A stretch of DNA of 51,510 nt, from contig JAFTHS010000047.1 of assembly GCA_017457295.1 (NCBI GenBank), forward strand, positions 1 to 51,510, given 5' to 3'. Position 1 is the stretch's first letter. The number at the start of each line of letters is the position of its first letter. Under the pieces are notes generated by a model. That model did no database searches, had not been told where the DNA came from, and was given only the letters and a program-made list of their open reading frames with translations. Position numbers and translations under genes: made by a program. This document shows positions 1-9,432 of this stretch, in pieces. The DNA is from Paludibacteraceae bacterium. Its GTDB lineage: Bacteria > Bacteroidota > Bacteroidia > Bacteroidales > Paludibacteraceae.

Positions 1-1
1 A

Positions 2-217
2 GTAATTGAGCGTTGCGCACTCATGCACGACTGCGGTGATAAGACCGAGGATATGTTGGCTATGTGGTCACGTGTCAAGGGCGACAACCTGAGTAGCGGA
101 TTGGTGATATTCATCATCGTTGTATTGGTGCTCATCATGGTAGTGGTGATTATCCAAGCCATCAATCGCAAACGCCAACGCGACATGCAACGCAAAAAAC
201 GTAACCGTAGAAGATAA
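2..217 (+). CDS. C-terminal end of an unidentified membrane protein (5' end outside window)
   Basis: The reading frame is open from the first bases of the window (residues V-I-E-R-C-A-L precede the first Met at 23), so this is most likely the tail of a longer gene. What is visible is a polar stretch, one hydrophobic segment of about 20 residues rich in Val and Ile (one membrane helix), and a very basic tail ending in NRRR, probably cytoplasmic by the positive-inside rule. It ends 21 bases before the TPR gene on the same strand and may share its transcript. I do not recognise the family. A separate 64-residue gene starting at position 23 is possible but less likely. Confidence 0.5.
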   Translation, partial: VIERCALMHDCGDKTEDMLAMWSRVKGDNLSSGLVIFIIVVLVLIMVVVIIQAINRKRQRDMQRKKRNRRR

Positions 218-238
218 TTACCTATTACCTACAAACAT

Positions 239-3163
239 ATGAACAAACGATTATGTATAGTTTTCTTGTTGACACTGAGTAGCATCTGCTATCTTGGTGC
301 ACAAGATTATGAACGAGATTTTAGAGCAGCACAACAGGCATTCCAAGAACGCCTTAAAACTGCTCCTAATACCCTTAAGCAACACTTGAGCAATTATCCA
401 TACTCGCCCTATAGCGATGAGATACTACTGATGGAAGGTGTTTTACAGACAGAAAAGGGCAAGTACAAACAAGCCACTAAAGTGTTCAACAAAGTGGAGG
501 CAAAAAACCTTTCGCGAGAAACACAACCCATGTTGTATTTCTACGCTGGTTATGCTTTGATTCAACAGAAGCAATACGAAAAAGCTTTGTCCCTATTTTT
601 ACGACTAAAGAATCAAAAGTCCACCTATGCTCCGCATGCTAGATATTATGCAGGATACTGCTACTACTGTATGCAAGATTTTCCACAAGCTATGGCTGAA
701 TTCTTATCGGTGGAGCATCTCGGGGTATATAAAAAAATCGCTCCTTATTACATTGTGCAAATATACTATGCACAACATCAATATGATAAGGTATATGATC
801 GAGCAGAAGAATTGTTAAGAACTTATCCTGATAATGCCAACAACGATGAATTGCATCGCATGTTGGGCGAGATGTATTATCAAGATAGCTTGTATGTTGA
901 AGCAATACAACATTTAGAAACATATCGCACCAAACGCCACGAACAAAAGAAAGACATTCTTCGCAATGACATTTATTTACTAGGTATGGCCAACTACTAT
1001 ACCCGTAATTATCAAGCTGCGATTGACAATCTTAAACTGGTAAAACAAATCGAAGACTCGATTTCGGAAAATACCTGCTTGCACCTTGGACATAGTTACC
1101 TCAGATTAGACGATTTAGAGAAAGCCAAGCTGTCGTATGCCGCTGCTATGCGTTTCAAAATCAATGATCGTTTGCGCGAAGAAGCTATGTACAACTACGT
1201 ACAAATCACATACTTGCAGGGGTCCGCATTAGGCGAAAACATTACTGCTTTTAATGATTTTTTGCGCGAATATCCAAACACGCAATATGCTAATAAAGTG
1301 TATGCTCTCATGGGAGATATGTACATGACAAGCAAAAACTACAAATCGGCATTAGAAGCATTAAGCGAAATCAAGAACCCTAATGAGGAACTGAAAAATA
1401 CGATGCAATATCTGCGTTATCAAATGGGTATTGATGCTTTTCTACAAAATAAAATGCAAGATGCTGTGACATGGATGAGCGAAGTCATCGAAAACGCAAA
1501 TGGAACATCAGATTACAAAACCGAAGCCTATTATGTTCGTGCTGAGAGTCATTATCGACTCCATCAGTATGATGCTTGTTTAACAGATTTGAAACAATAT
1601 AATGCACAGCCAAATGTAAATAAATCAAGCAACCAACAAGCAGCACTCTACTTGAAAGGATATGCCTATTTCAACCAGCAACAATTGACAGATGCGCAGA
1701 CAGTATTCAGCAACTACATTGCACAAACAGACACTACAAATGTCACATACGCAGATGTGTTGAATCGTTTAGGTGATTGCAGCTTCAATAGCCGCCATTT
1801 TGAAGATGCTATCAAGCTTTATGAGCAAGTCGTTTCGCATAAAGGAGCTGGTGCGGATTATGCGTTATTCCAAAAAGGATATGCATTGGGGCTATTGCAT
1901 CGTTATGATGAAAAGATACAAGCGATGCAACAAATCAACAATCTCTATCCTCGCTCCGATTATGCTGATGATGCGCTATACGAAACGGCTCGAGCACAAT
2001 TGCAACTAGAAAAAAGCGATGCTGCAATTCTAACCTACAACAAATTGCTCAAGCAATATCCAAACAGCAATAAAGCTGCTAAATCGGCATTGGAGTTAGG
2101 CATGGCCTATCGCACGTTGAAACAGTATGACAACGCCACCCAAGCATTCAAACAAACCATTGAACGTTATGCTGGCAGCGAGGAAGCATATGCTGCATTA
2201 GAGGGTTTAGAGCAGGTATATGTGGAAAACAACCAGATTGGAGATTACCTTGCCTACACTAAAACGCTCACCAGAATGAACATGCAAGCGGCTACGAGCG
2301 AAGATTCATTGGTATATGTAACAGCCGAACTGCAATATATGATGGGCAACTACGAGCAAGCGGCTGCTGGCTTAACCACTTATCTCACGTCTTATTGTCC
2401 CGGAGGACGTTATTGCATGACGGCTCAATACTATGCTGCGAATAGCTATTATCGTTTAAAGCAATACGACGCTGCCATTGACCAATATAGCGCTTTAGCA
2501 GAAATAAGTGGCAGTCCATACATGGAAGAGGCATGCATGCGCGTGGCAGAACTAAGTTACGACAAAAAAGAGTACCACACTGCCTTGTACTATTTCCAAC
2601 GGATGAAGGAAGTAGCATCATCATCTGCTATGCGTACAACGGCTCAATTGGGAGTCTTACGTTGCAGTTATAATACCGACAATATTGCAGCTACTATTAA
2701 GGAGGCCACAACGTTGCTTGAACAAGAAAATTTGGCAGAAAACATTCGCAAAGAAGCACTTTATTGCCGAGCAAAAGCCCATATCAAAGAACAGCAATAT
2801 GGTCTAGCAGTCGTGGATTTGACACCAATATCCAAGGAAGTACGTACGGTTGTTGGAGCCGAAGCCAAATATGAACTAGCTAATTGCTATTTCCTTTTAG
2901 GAGCTATTGATATGGCAGAGCAAGAAGTAATGTCATTCATGCAAATGCAAACCACTCAACAATATTGGCTTGCCAAGAGTATGATTCTATTAGCTGACAT
3001 CAACCTACAACGCAACGATTCTTTCCAAGCTAAGCAATATCTCTTGGCACTACAAGCCAACTACAAACAGACTGATGACATCCAATCTATTGTGGCTGAG
3101 AAGTTACGTGCATTAGAAGAGAAAGAAGAAACACCCGAAATAGAGGAGGAAGAAACATTATGA
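239..3163 (+). CDS. Large secreted tetratricopeptide-repeat protein
   Basis: The 974-residue product starts with a signal peptide (hydrophobic core at residues 6–18, likely cleavage after the Gly-Ala near residue 21). The rest is almost entirely helical 34-residue TPR-type repeats, with recurrent Y-x-x-A, G-x-x-Y and YP-x-S/N patterns, to about residue 940. The C-terminus is strongly acidic (EEKEETPEIEEEE). TPR solenoids are protein-interaction scaffolds, so a periplasmic or envelope-assembly role is likely. The stop overlaps the next start in an ATGA arrangement (3160–3163), so translation is coupled to the beta-barrel gene that follows and the two products probably work as a pair. The actual partner or substrate is not visible. 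Confidence 0.85.
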   Translation: MNKRLCIVFLLTLSSICYLGAQDYERDFRAAQQAFQERLKTAPNTLKQHLSNYPYSPYSDEILLMEGVLQTEKGKYKQATKVFNKVEAKNLSRETQPMLYFYAGYALIQQKQYEKALSLFLRLKNQKSTYAPHARYYAGYCYYCMQDFPQAMAEFLSVEHLGVYKKIAPYYIVQIYYAQHQYDKVYDRAEELLRTYPDNANNDELHRMLGEMYYQDSLYVEAIQHLETYRTKRHEQKKDILRNDIYLLGMANYYTRNYQAAIDNLKLVKQIEDSISENTCLHLGHSYLRLDDLEKAKLSYAAAMRFKINDRLREEAMYNYVQITYLQGSALGENITAFNDFLREYPNTQYANKVYALMGDMYMTSKNYKSALEALSEIKNPNEELKNTMQYLRYQMGIDAFLQNKMQDAVTWMSEVIENANGTSDYKTEAYYVRAESHYRLHQYDACLTDLKQYNAQPNVNKSSNQQAALYLKGYAYFNQQQLTDAQTVFSNYIAQTDTTNVTYADVLNRLGDCSFNSRHFEDAIKLYEQVVSHKGAGADYALFQKGYALGLLHRYDEKIQAMQQINNLYPRSDYADDALYETARAQLQLEKSDAAILTYNKLLKQYPNSNKAAKSALELGMAYRTLKQYDNATQAFKQTIERYAGSEEAYAALEGLEQVYVENNQIGDYLAYTKTLTRMNMQAATSEDSLVYVTAELQYMMGNYEQAAAGLTTYLTSYCPGGRYCMTAQYYAANSYYRLKQYDAAIDQYSALAEISGSPYMEEACMRVAELSYDKKEYHTALYYFQRMKEVASSSAMRTTAQLGVLRCSYNTDNIAATIKEATTLLEQENLAENIRKEALYCRAKAHIKEQQYGLAVVDLTPISKEVRTVVGAEAKYELANCYFLLGAIDMAEQEVMSFMQMQTTQQYWLAKSMILLADINLQRNDSFQAKQYLLALQANYKQTDDIQSIVAEKLRALEEKEETPEIEEEETL

Positions 3164-4896
3164 AACGTACAGCAAGCATTCTTATTATATTTGCAGCAAT
3201 CAGTGTCTATGCCCAGCAAGACACCATTAGCCGTGTAGTTACCGTAGAACGTGACTTTCAACCTGCCATCCAAAGTGCAGGAAAAATCAACCAAACGCCA
3301 TCAGTTTTACAGCATAAACTGCAGCTCAATCCTGTTGTGTATTCCACCTATACCACACCTCTATCTGTAGGATACAACATCTACCCGCTGCAGGCATCTG
3401 AAACGCGTTTTACTCCACAGGCGCCACTAAATGGTATTATGGAGTTTGCTGCTGGTTATCGCAACACTCATTTTCTTTTTAATTATGGTATTCACCAAAA
3501 AAAGAAAATGTCGCTCAATCTCTATGCCAACCATGATGCGTATTGGGGAAAAGATGCTCTATCACAATCTAGATTGGGTATGTTAGTTACTCGTCACTTC
3601 TCTGCGTCGGACTTCTATTTCGGTTTAGAGGGGAACAACGATTATTTCACCTACTATGGTCAATACTTCAATGGCAGCAATGGATTAGTTAAATCCTCTA
3701 ATATTGATGCGCAAACCATATGGCAAGTCAACACGAAGATTGGCATACAATCTACCAAAGACACCCCAATTCAATACCATATACAAACGGGTTATGCTGC
3801 TTTTATGCCTACCAATTATTATGGCAATCTAGTGGAGCATCAAGTGCGTACACATCTTGACTTATTTTGGACAAACAAAACCCATAGTGCAGGAGCAAAT
3901 GCATATGTGCAAAACAACATACAGGTAGACAATCCAGAACTTACCTCAGGAGAAAGTAACATCATATCACGTCATGCTATTCGTATAGAACCTTTCTACG
4001 AGTATAACAACAAACACATCCACCTGCACCTTGGTGTAAATATCGACTTGAATGTGGGTACTGGCGAGCTATTGAGTAGCGTAAAGAACCTCAGTTTCGC
4101 ACCTTCTCCTAACGTTCAATTCGAATGGCACATGATGGATAATATTTTCCACATCTACGCACAAGCTGAAGGTTCATATGGCATCGGATCCTTAGAAGAA
4201 TATCTTGGATACAATCGATATTTGAATATAGTAGAAGGACTTCGCTTCAATCAACCTCGTTCCTACACTCCTGTAGATGCACAAGTCGGCTTCAAGATTC
4301 GCCCCGCCAAAACACTACTCATTGATCTTTACGGAGGGTATGCATATTTTATAGGCGCATGTAATATGCACGCAGAGCAACGTTATGACAGTGAGGGCAT
4401 TGCGTACTATAGTTTATGGCAGAGCGATTACCAACGTTGGAAAGTAGGTGCAAACCTCCACTACCATTACCGCGATATTTTGGAAATCAATTTGGATGGT
4501 AACTATTATTTCTATCAGCAACAACCTATTCCATCTATGGATCCAGAGAGTCCATATTTTCAAGAAACTCGTATCAAAGGCACTCATATTTTTGACCGCC
4601 CTAATTGGGATATCAGAGCGCGCCTTGACGTACATATTGACTCTAAATGGAGCATTTATTCCGAGAATTATTTTGCAGGAAGCAGAATGGCTTTTGTTCA
4701 AAAATATCCAGGTGGTGCCTCTGCTGTCGAACTCAAACCAATCATCTCGTTAAATCTTGGTGCTCAATATGCTATCAACCGTTGGTTAATTGTGTATGCA
4801 CAATTAAATGATTATCTCAACCGCAAGAGCGATATCTTCTACGGATATCAATCACAAGGTATTCATTTCTTATTGGGTGTAAGGTGGAAATTCTAA
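3160..4896 (+). CDS. Outer-membrane beta-barrel protein coupled to the TPR protein
   Basis: The 578-residue product has a signal peptide (residues 1–18, cleavage likely after VYA). A short N-terminal segment follows with the motif TVERDFQPAIQSAGKIN, of a type seen at the N-terminus of Bacteroidota barrel proteins. The remainder alternates aromatic and polar residues in strand-like stretches, and the protein ends in Phe (RWKF), as expected for an outer-membrane barrel. It shares the ATGA overlap with the preceding TPR gene. No TonB box or plug domain is visible, so it is not a typical SusC-like receptor. It may be an assembly or transport partner of the TPR protein; the substrate is unknown. 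Confidence 0.8.
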   Translation: MKRTASILIIFAAISVYAQQDTISRVVTVERDFQPAIQSAGKINQTPSVLQHKLQLNPVVYSTYTTPLSVGYNIYPLQASETRFTPQAPLNGIMEFAAGYRNTHFLFNYGIHQKKKMSLNLYANHDAYWGKDALSQSRLGMLVTRHFSASDFYFGLEGNNDYFTYYGQYFNGSNGLVKSSNIDAQTIWQVNTKIGIQSTKDTPIQYHIQTGYAAFMPTNYYGNLVEHQVRTHLDLFWTNKTHSAGANAYVQNNIQVDNPELTSGESNIISRHAIRIEPFYEYNNKHIHLHLGVNIDLNVGTGELLSSVKNLSFAPSPNVQFEWHMMDNIFHIYAQAEGSYGIGSLEEYLGYNRYLNIVEGLRFNQPRSYTPVDAQVGFKIRPAKTLLIDLYGGYAYFIGACNMHAEQRYDSEGIAYYSLWQSDYQRWKVGANLHYHYRDILEINLDGNYYFYQQQPIPSMDPESPYFQETRIKGTHIFDRPNWDIRARLDVHIDSKWSIYSENYFAGSRMAFVQKYPGGASAVELKPIISLNLGAQYAINRWLIVYAQLNDYLNRKSDIFYGYQSQGIHFLLGVRWKF

Positions 4897-4989
4897 GCCA
4901 CCTTATATCCATTCCTAATGTGCTTCACATACACTCTTTTCTTTTCTGCCACTTATCTTCCTTATATCCTCCCTTTTGCCTCCTATCGG

Positions 4990-5066
4990 CATCGTGATCT
5001 CATCGTGACCTCATCGTGACCTCATCGGAACCTCATCGGAACCTCATCGGAATTTCATCGGGACAT
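4990..5066. repeat. 11-bp tandem repeat array, seven units (CATCGnnAnCT)
   Basis: CATCG recurs at 4990, 5001, 5012, 5023, 5034, 5045 and 5056, exactly 11 bases apart. Units drift from CATCGTGACCT to CATCGGAACCT. The array fills much of the gap between the barrel gene (ends 4896) and the tRNA terminator at 5169. The same unit in reverse complement forms a second array at 48251–48305. The rest of 4897–5168 shows nothing recognisable. Confidence 0.9.
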
Positions 5067-5168
5067 CAACGATACTTGACAATAGGTTAAACCAAACTTC
5101 AGCACAAATCCCCATACCCTTCCATATCATTGTTTCTAACCAACACCCAGCTACTATCTATACAATAC

Positions 5169-5201
5169 AAAAAGAGTTGCCTTGATTGGCAACTCTTTTT
5201 G
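5169..5201 (-). terminator. Intrinsic terminator, downstream of the CAU tRNA
   Basis: Perfect stem AAGAGTTGCC / GGCAACTCTT with a six-base loop, flanked by A and T tracts on the two sides, so it can work in both directions. On the minus strand it lies just after the tRNA 3' end at 5204. Confidence 0.85.
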
Positions 5202-5203
5202 TG

Positions 5204-5278
5204 TGGTCCTGCTTGGGCTTGAACCAAGGACCCCCTGATTATGAGTCAGGTGCTACTAACCAACTGAGCTACAGGACC
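5204..5278 (-). tRNA. tRNA with anticodon CAU (Met elongator or Ile2)
   Basis: Read on the minus strand it folds as a cloverleaf: acceptor GGTCCTG paired with CAGGACC and discriminator A. The anticodon stem is CCTGA/TCAGG around the loop CTCATAA (anticodon CAT), and the T arm carries GGTTCAAGC. The first pair is G-C, so this is not the initiator. CAU can be elongator Met or lysidine-modified Ile, which I cannot decide from sequence alone. The D arm carries one extra base compared with common forms. No promoter of its own is seen; it probably comes from the OmpA-family transcript upstream on the same strand. Confidence 0.9.
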
Positions 5279-5309
5279 ATGATGCGTAAAGTGCATCCTA
5301 CTTTATCTT

Positions 5310-6911
5310 TTAGAAGCTTACGTTCTTTATCGACTCCTTTTGGCTTTGGGTCAAAGTTGGAATCACAATCTTCTGACCTATTTGCAATTTGCTTGGATCT
5401 GAAATGTTTTGCTTGTTTGCTTCATACAAATATATCCAGCAATGCGCATTACCATATTCTGTAAATGCTATGTTTGATAGCGTCATACCTTCTTCCACCG
5501 TCAACACTTTCGCCCCTTTCGTATCATTATTCGCAGTTGCTGTAGAAACAGACTTTACTTTTTGTGTGGTTTGCGTATTCTTTGGTGCTACAGGCTTAAA
5601 ATCCTCTTTAGGCAACAAACGAATTTCCACACGGCGGTTTGGAGAATATTTGCCTTTGCGCTTTCCTTGAATAATACCACCACTATAGTAGGTTACGCGT
5701 TCTGTTGGAATATCATACTCATTAATCAATTCGTCATATACTTTCTTTGCACGAACTTGAGTCAATTTCTCATTATATTCCAACGAACCTGTATTATCGC
5801 CATATCCCACAATCTCCGCACACAACTCTTCATCCTCTTCCATTGCAGCAGCCACTTGTTGTATGGTATTCAAACTTGCATCCGACAAGTTTGAAGTATT
5901 CAAGTCATAGTATAAATAATGTGTCTCTTTCTTAGGAGCTTGATGTTCTACGCGTACGGATTCGATTACCACAGTATCTCTGCGAACTACTTGCACTTCG
6001 TGTCTTCTTACTTCATCGCGAACAGTAACCACTTCTCTTACTACAGTTTCTACAATCTTCTGCTCCAACTGATCATCCACTTTGGTTAGCAATTCGCCAT
6101 AAGCAGTCTCATTGCTCACGTGTTTACCCTTGCGTGCGCCAATCTTATAACGTAGCGACAAAGTCAAATCCACTATACCGTCATTGTTAGTACCTTGAAT
6201 ACGAGCATCCAAATCGTCCTTTGTAAACAAGTTGTATGTTGTCTTCACGCCCAACGAAAAACTTGGACTGATATTAAACTGACAATCAGCACCAAACAAG
6301 AACAATGGAGTCATCTCATACGATCCTGGTGCATCATACATAGGAGTGGTAAAATTCACATCTGCTTTCTCGTAATACAACTCTCTATTGAAGAAAGCAG
6401 CTCCCACACCAGCAAACAAGTTTGCAGAGAATACCTTCTTTCCATATGGACGCCACATGTTGATAATGTCGAACATCACAAAAACTTGAGCACGATGCAT
6501 TTGTCCCATAAGCATTGTATCTGGACAAAATGCAGTCCCCGTAGGATATGTTTTCGTACTATCACCAGTGGTTTTGTATTTTGAGAACGCATATGAAGCA
6601 CCCAATCCCCATGTTCCATTAAAGTTGTACGTAAACCCAACTCCCAACGCTGGATAATATGGGAAAGGTTTATCCACATCCTTAAAGTCACCATCAAACC
6701 AGTTCACACCAGCATCCACTGATACTGCCCAGTGGGAAGATGGCAATGGCTTCGATTTCGTAGGTTTAGCTACAGATGCGCTATCTGGAGCCGAACTACG
6801 AACATAGATTGCATCTTCTGCCACTACACCTTGAGCACTAAATAGCGCGCAGGCAAGCAACATCACGCACAACCCCAACTTTGATGCAGTATTTTTGCAC
6901 ATAACTATCAT
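5310..6911 (-). CDS. OmpA-family outer-membrane protein with C-terminal LysM domain
   Basis: From the chosen start (ATG at 6911; the ATG at 6902 is also possible) the product is about 533 residues. It has a signal peptide, an N-terminal beta-barrel-like region, a charged linker rich in Val-Arg-Glu, and an OmpA-like peptidoglycan-binding domain containing YYDLNTSNL and NRRVEIRLLP. The last 50 residues form a LysM domain (LTVEEGMTLSNIA ... IGQKIVIP). Such proteins tie the outer membrane to peptidoglycan. An earlier in-frame ATG exists at 6965, but a strong promoter (6943–6974) lies downstream of it, so the mRNA would begin after that codon. The gene is divergent from pta. Confidence 0.88.
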   Translation of the reverse strand: MIVMCKNTASKLGLCVMLLACALFSAQGVVAEDAIYVRSSAPDSASVAKPTKSKPLPSSHWAVSVDAGVNWFDGDFKDVDKPFPYYPALGVGFTYNFNGTWGLGASYAFSKYKTTGDSTKTYPTGTAFCPDTMLMGQMHRAQVFVMFDIINMWRPYGKKVFSANLFAGVGAAFFNRELYYEKADVNFTTPMYDAPGSYEMTPLFLFGADCQFNISPSFSLGVKTTYNLFTKDDLDARIQGTNNDGIVDLTLSLRYKIGARKGKHVSNETAYGELLTKVDDQLEQKIVETVVREVVTVRDEVRRHEVQVVRRDTVVIESVRVEHQAPKKETHYLYYDLNTSNLSDASLNTIQQVAAAMEEDEELCAEIVGYGDNTGSLEYNEKLTQVRAKKVYDELINEYDIPTERVTYYSGGIIQGKRKGKYSPNRRVEIRLLPKEDFKPVAPKNTQTTQKVKSVSTATANNDTKGAKVLTVEEGMTLSNIAFTEYGNAHCWIYLYEANKQNISDPSKLQIGQKIVIPTLTQSQKESIKNVSF

Positions 6912-6942
6912 TTCTATTGATGTGAAATTACAAATTTGACTG

Positions 6943-6974
6943 CAAAGGTACAACTTTTTTTTCATTCAACCAAG
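6943..6974 (-). promoter_or_regulatory. Bacteroidota-type promoter for the OmpA/LysM gene
   Basis: On the minus strand: CTTG (6971–6974), 20 bases, then TACCTTTG (6943–6950). This matches the TTTG / TAnnTTTG consensus of Bacteroidota primary sigma promoters. Transcription would begin near 6936, leaving a short leader before the ATG at 6911 or 6902. Confidence 0.75.
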
Positions 6975-7009
6975 AAAAAACAAAAAAAAATAATAAAATT
7001 CTTACTACT

Positions 7010-7041
7010 GTTGCATATATGGCAAAAAAAGGGTATCTTTG
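7010..7041 (+). promoter_or_regulatory. Bacteroidota-type promoter for pta–ackA
   Basis: GTTG (7010–7013), a 20-base spacer with an A tract, then TATCTTTG (7034–7041). This leaves a leader of about 25 bases before the pta start at 7073. Confidence 0.75.
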
Positions 7042-7072
7042 CAGACTATTTGAGAAATAAATTACATAGACT

Positions 7073-8080
7073 ATGGATATCTTACAACAAATGTTAAAAC
7101 GCGCACAGGAAAATCCTCAGCGTATCGTATTGCCCGAAGGTGATGAGCCTCGCACATTGGAGGCTGCCAATATTCTTTTGAAGGACAACGTAGCAAACAT
7201 TATCTTGATTGGTAACCCACAACGGATTCAAGAGATGGCAACAGAAAATGGCTACGATTATATCAACAAAGCACAAATCATAGATCCTATCAACGATCCT
7301 AAGATGCCCGAGTATGCGGCTTTGCTTTACGAATTGCGCAAAGCAAAAGGTATGACTATGGAGCAAGCCACTGAGAAAGCGAAAGACCCACTCTATTTGG
7401 GCTGCCTTATGATTAAGAACGGCGACGCTGATGGCGAGTTAGCAGGTGCTCGTGGCACTACTGCCGACACTATTCGTCCTGCGTTCCAGATTCTAAAGAC
7501 TCGTCCTGGCGTACATATCGTATCGGGTGCTTTCTTAATGTTCACTCCTGCCAAGCATTTAGGAGAAAACGGATTCCTTGTGTTCGCAGACTGCGCTGTC
7601 AATCCATGTCCTAACGCACAAGAGTTAGCTGAGATTGCGGTCACCACCGCAGAGACTGCACGCGCATTAGGCAGTATTGAGCCACGCGTAGCAATGCTCA
7701 GTTTCTCCACCAAAGGCAGTGCAAAGCACGAACTAGTGGACAAGGTTACCGAAGCCACTCGCCTTGCTCATGAGATGGCACCAGACCTTGCACTCGACGG
7801 CGAACTGCAATTAGATGCTTCACTCGTTGAGAGCGTAGCCGCACAAAAAGCCCCAGGTTCTACCGTAGCAGGAAAAGCCAACGTATTGGTATTCCCTGAC
7901 TTGCAAGCAGGTAATATTGGTTACAAACTGGTGGAACGCTTCTCGGGTGCCGATGCTGTAGGTCCAATCCTGCAAGGTATTGCGGCACCAGTCAACGACC
8001 TCAGTCGTGGCTGTAAAGTACAAGACATTGTGCAAATGGTGATTATCACAGCCAATCAAGCAATTGGCATGAAGCAATAA
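7073..8080 (+). CDS. pta: Phosphate acetyltransferase
   Basis: The 335-residue product is the single-domain form of the enzyme that interconverts acetyl-CoA plus phosphate with acetyl phosphate plus CoA, in the cytoplasm. Recognisable features are the N-terminal RIVLPEGDEPRTLEAA and the central GARGTTADTIRPAFQIL. C-terminal family signatures are LDGELQLDASLV, KANVLVFPDLQAGNIGYKLV and GPILQG...PVNDLSRG. Length and motifs are complete. It is followed after 59 bases by ackA, so the two make the acetate-forming, ATP-yielding pathway of fermentation. A TTTG/TATCTTTG-type promoter lies immediately upstream. Confidence 0.97.
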   Translation: MDILQQMLKRAQENPQRIVLPEGDEPRTLEAANILLKDNVANIILIGNPQRIQEMATENGYDYINKAQIIDPINDPKMPEYAALLYELRKAKGMTMEQATEKAKDPLYLGCLMIKNGDADGELAGARGTTADTIRPAFQILKTRPGVHIVSGAFLMFTPAKHLGENGFLVFADCAVNPCPNAQELAEIAVTTAETARALGSIEPRVAMLSFSTKGSAKHELVDKVTEATRLAHEMAPDLALDGELQLDASLVESVAAQKAPGSTVAGKANVLVFPDLQAGNIGYKLVERFSGADAVGPILQGIAAPVNDLSRGCKVQDIVQMVIITANQAIGMKQ

Positions 8081-8139
8081 TCATTCGGACAAATTCAAGT
8101 ATGAACATAAATAGATAACCATAAAAACACATTATAGAT

Positions 8140-9330
8140 ATGAAGATTTTAGTTCTTAACTGCGGAAGTAGCAGTATCAAGTACAAACTTTTTGATATGG
8201 ACACCCGTGCCATTATGGCGCAAGGTGGTGTTGAAAAAATCGGCTTACCTGATTCTTTCCTGCAGGTCAAATTACCTAACGGAGAGAAAGTAAAAATTGA
8301 GCAATCCATGCCCGAGCACACAGTAGGTATCCAGCTCATTCTCAACAGTCTTATCAACAAAGAGATTGGCTGCCTCCAATCACTCGAAGAAATCAATGCC
8401 GTTGGTCATCGCGTTGTACACGGTGGCGAGAAGTTCAATCAGTCTGTTCTCATCACTCCTGAAGTGAAAGAGATGATTGTTAAGTGTATCGAGTTAGCTC
8501 CTTTGCACAACCCTGCTAACCTCAAAGGTATCGAGGCAATTGAACAAACATTGCCAAGCGTACCACAGGTAGCTGTTTTCGACACCGCTTTCCACCAAAC
8601 CATGCCCGATGAGGCATACATGTACGCTTTGCCTTACGAGCTTTACGAAAAGTATGCTATCCGTCGCTACGGTTTCCACGGCACATCTCACCGCTATGTA
8701 TCCGCACGCGTATGCGAATTTTTAGGTGTAAACCCTGCTGGCAAAAAGATTATCACCGCACACATTGGCAATGGTGGTAGTTGTACCGCTATATGCGACG
8801 GCAAATCCATGGACACATCTATGGGCCTCACTCCACTCGAAGGTCTAATGATGGGTACACGCGCGGGCGATGTTGATTTAGGAGCTGCCACATATATCAT
8901 GGACAAAGAGCAACTGACAACGGCCGATTTCTCCAATCTTGTGAACAAGAAATCTGGATTAATGGGTGTAAGTGGTGTATCAAGCGACGCCCGTGATATT
9001 GCTGATGCTATCGCACACGGCAACCAACGTGCAGATCTCGCACGCAGAATGTTCATCTACCGCGTCAAGAAGTACATTGGTGCATATGCAGCAGCACTAA
9101 ATGGTGTAGATATCTTGGTCTTCACAGGAGGTATTGGCGAGAACGACGCTTACATTCGTGGAGAAATCACCAAAGGGCTCACTTATCTTGGCATTGAATT
9201 CGATGAAAACAAAAACGCTGTACGCGGCGAAGAAGCAATTATCTCCACATCAGATAGCAAGGTTACTGTATGCGTCATCCCAACCGATGAAGAATGGATG
9301 ATTGCATCAGACACCATGCACCTTGTTTAG
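8140..9330 (+). CDS. ackA: Acetate kinase
   Basis: The 396-residue product transfers phosphate from acetyl phosphate to ADP, giving acetate and ATP. It shows the N-terminal acetokinase signature LVLNCGSSSIKYKLFD, the substrate/phosphate motifs GHRVVHGGEKF and RRYGFHGTSHRYV, the nucleotide motif HIGNGGSC and the C-terminal TGGIGEN. It is full length. It lies 59 bases after pta in the same direction and is almost certainly on the same transcript. Confidence 0.97.
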   Translation: MKILVLNCGSSSIKYKLFDMDTRAIMAQGGVEKIGLPDSFLQVKLPNGEKVKIEQSMPEHTVGIQLILNSLINKEIGCLQSLEEINAVGHRVVHGGEKFNQSVLITPEVKEMIVKCIELAPLHNPANLKGIEAIEQTLPSVPQVAVFDTAFHQTMPDEAYMYALPYELYEKYAIRRYGFHGTSHRYVSARVCEFLGVNPAGKKIITAHIGNGGSCTAICDGKSMDTSMGLTPLEGLMMGTRAGDVDLGAATYIMDKEQLTTADFSNLVNKKSGLMGVSGVSSDARDIADAIAHGNQRADLARRMFIYRVKKYIGAYAAALNGVDILVFTGGIGENDAYIRGEITKGLTYLGIEFDENKNAVRGEEAIISTSDSKVTVCVIPTDEEWMIASDTMHLV

Positions 9331-9382
9331 CCGAGGATAAGCCGAAGATAAACCAAAATTTATTAAGAACAATGTTTAATCT

Positions 9383-9414
9383 TATGGGAAAGCCACGCCT
9401 GTGGCTTCCCCATA
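9383..9414. terminator. Hairpin after ackA
   Basis: A 14-bp stem with one mismatch (TATGGGAAAGCCAC / GTGGCTTCCCCATA, loop GCCT) lies between ackA and the following GH13 gene. It has no long T run, so it may be an attenuating or RNA-stabilising hairpin rather than a full terminator. Confidence 0.55.
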
Positions 9415-9432
9415 GAAAATACGCACTGAACC

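Noticed and set aside
3160-4896. TonB-dependent receptor
   Set aside because: At 578 residues it is too short, and neither a plug domain nor a TonB box is visible.
4990-5066. Possible CRISPR array
   Set aside because: Units are 11 bases with no spacers between them and no cas genes in the window.
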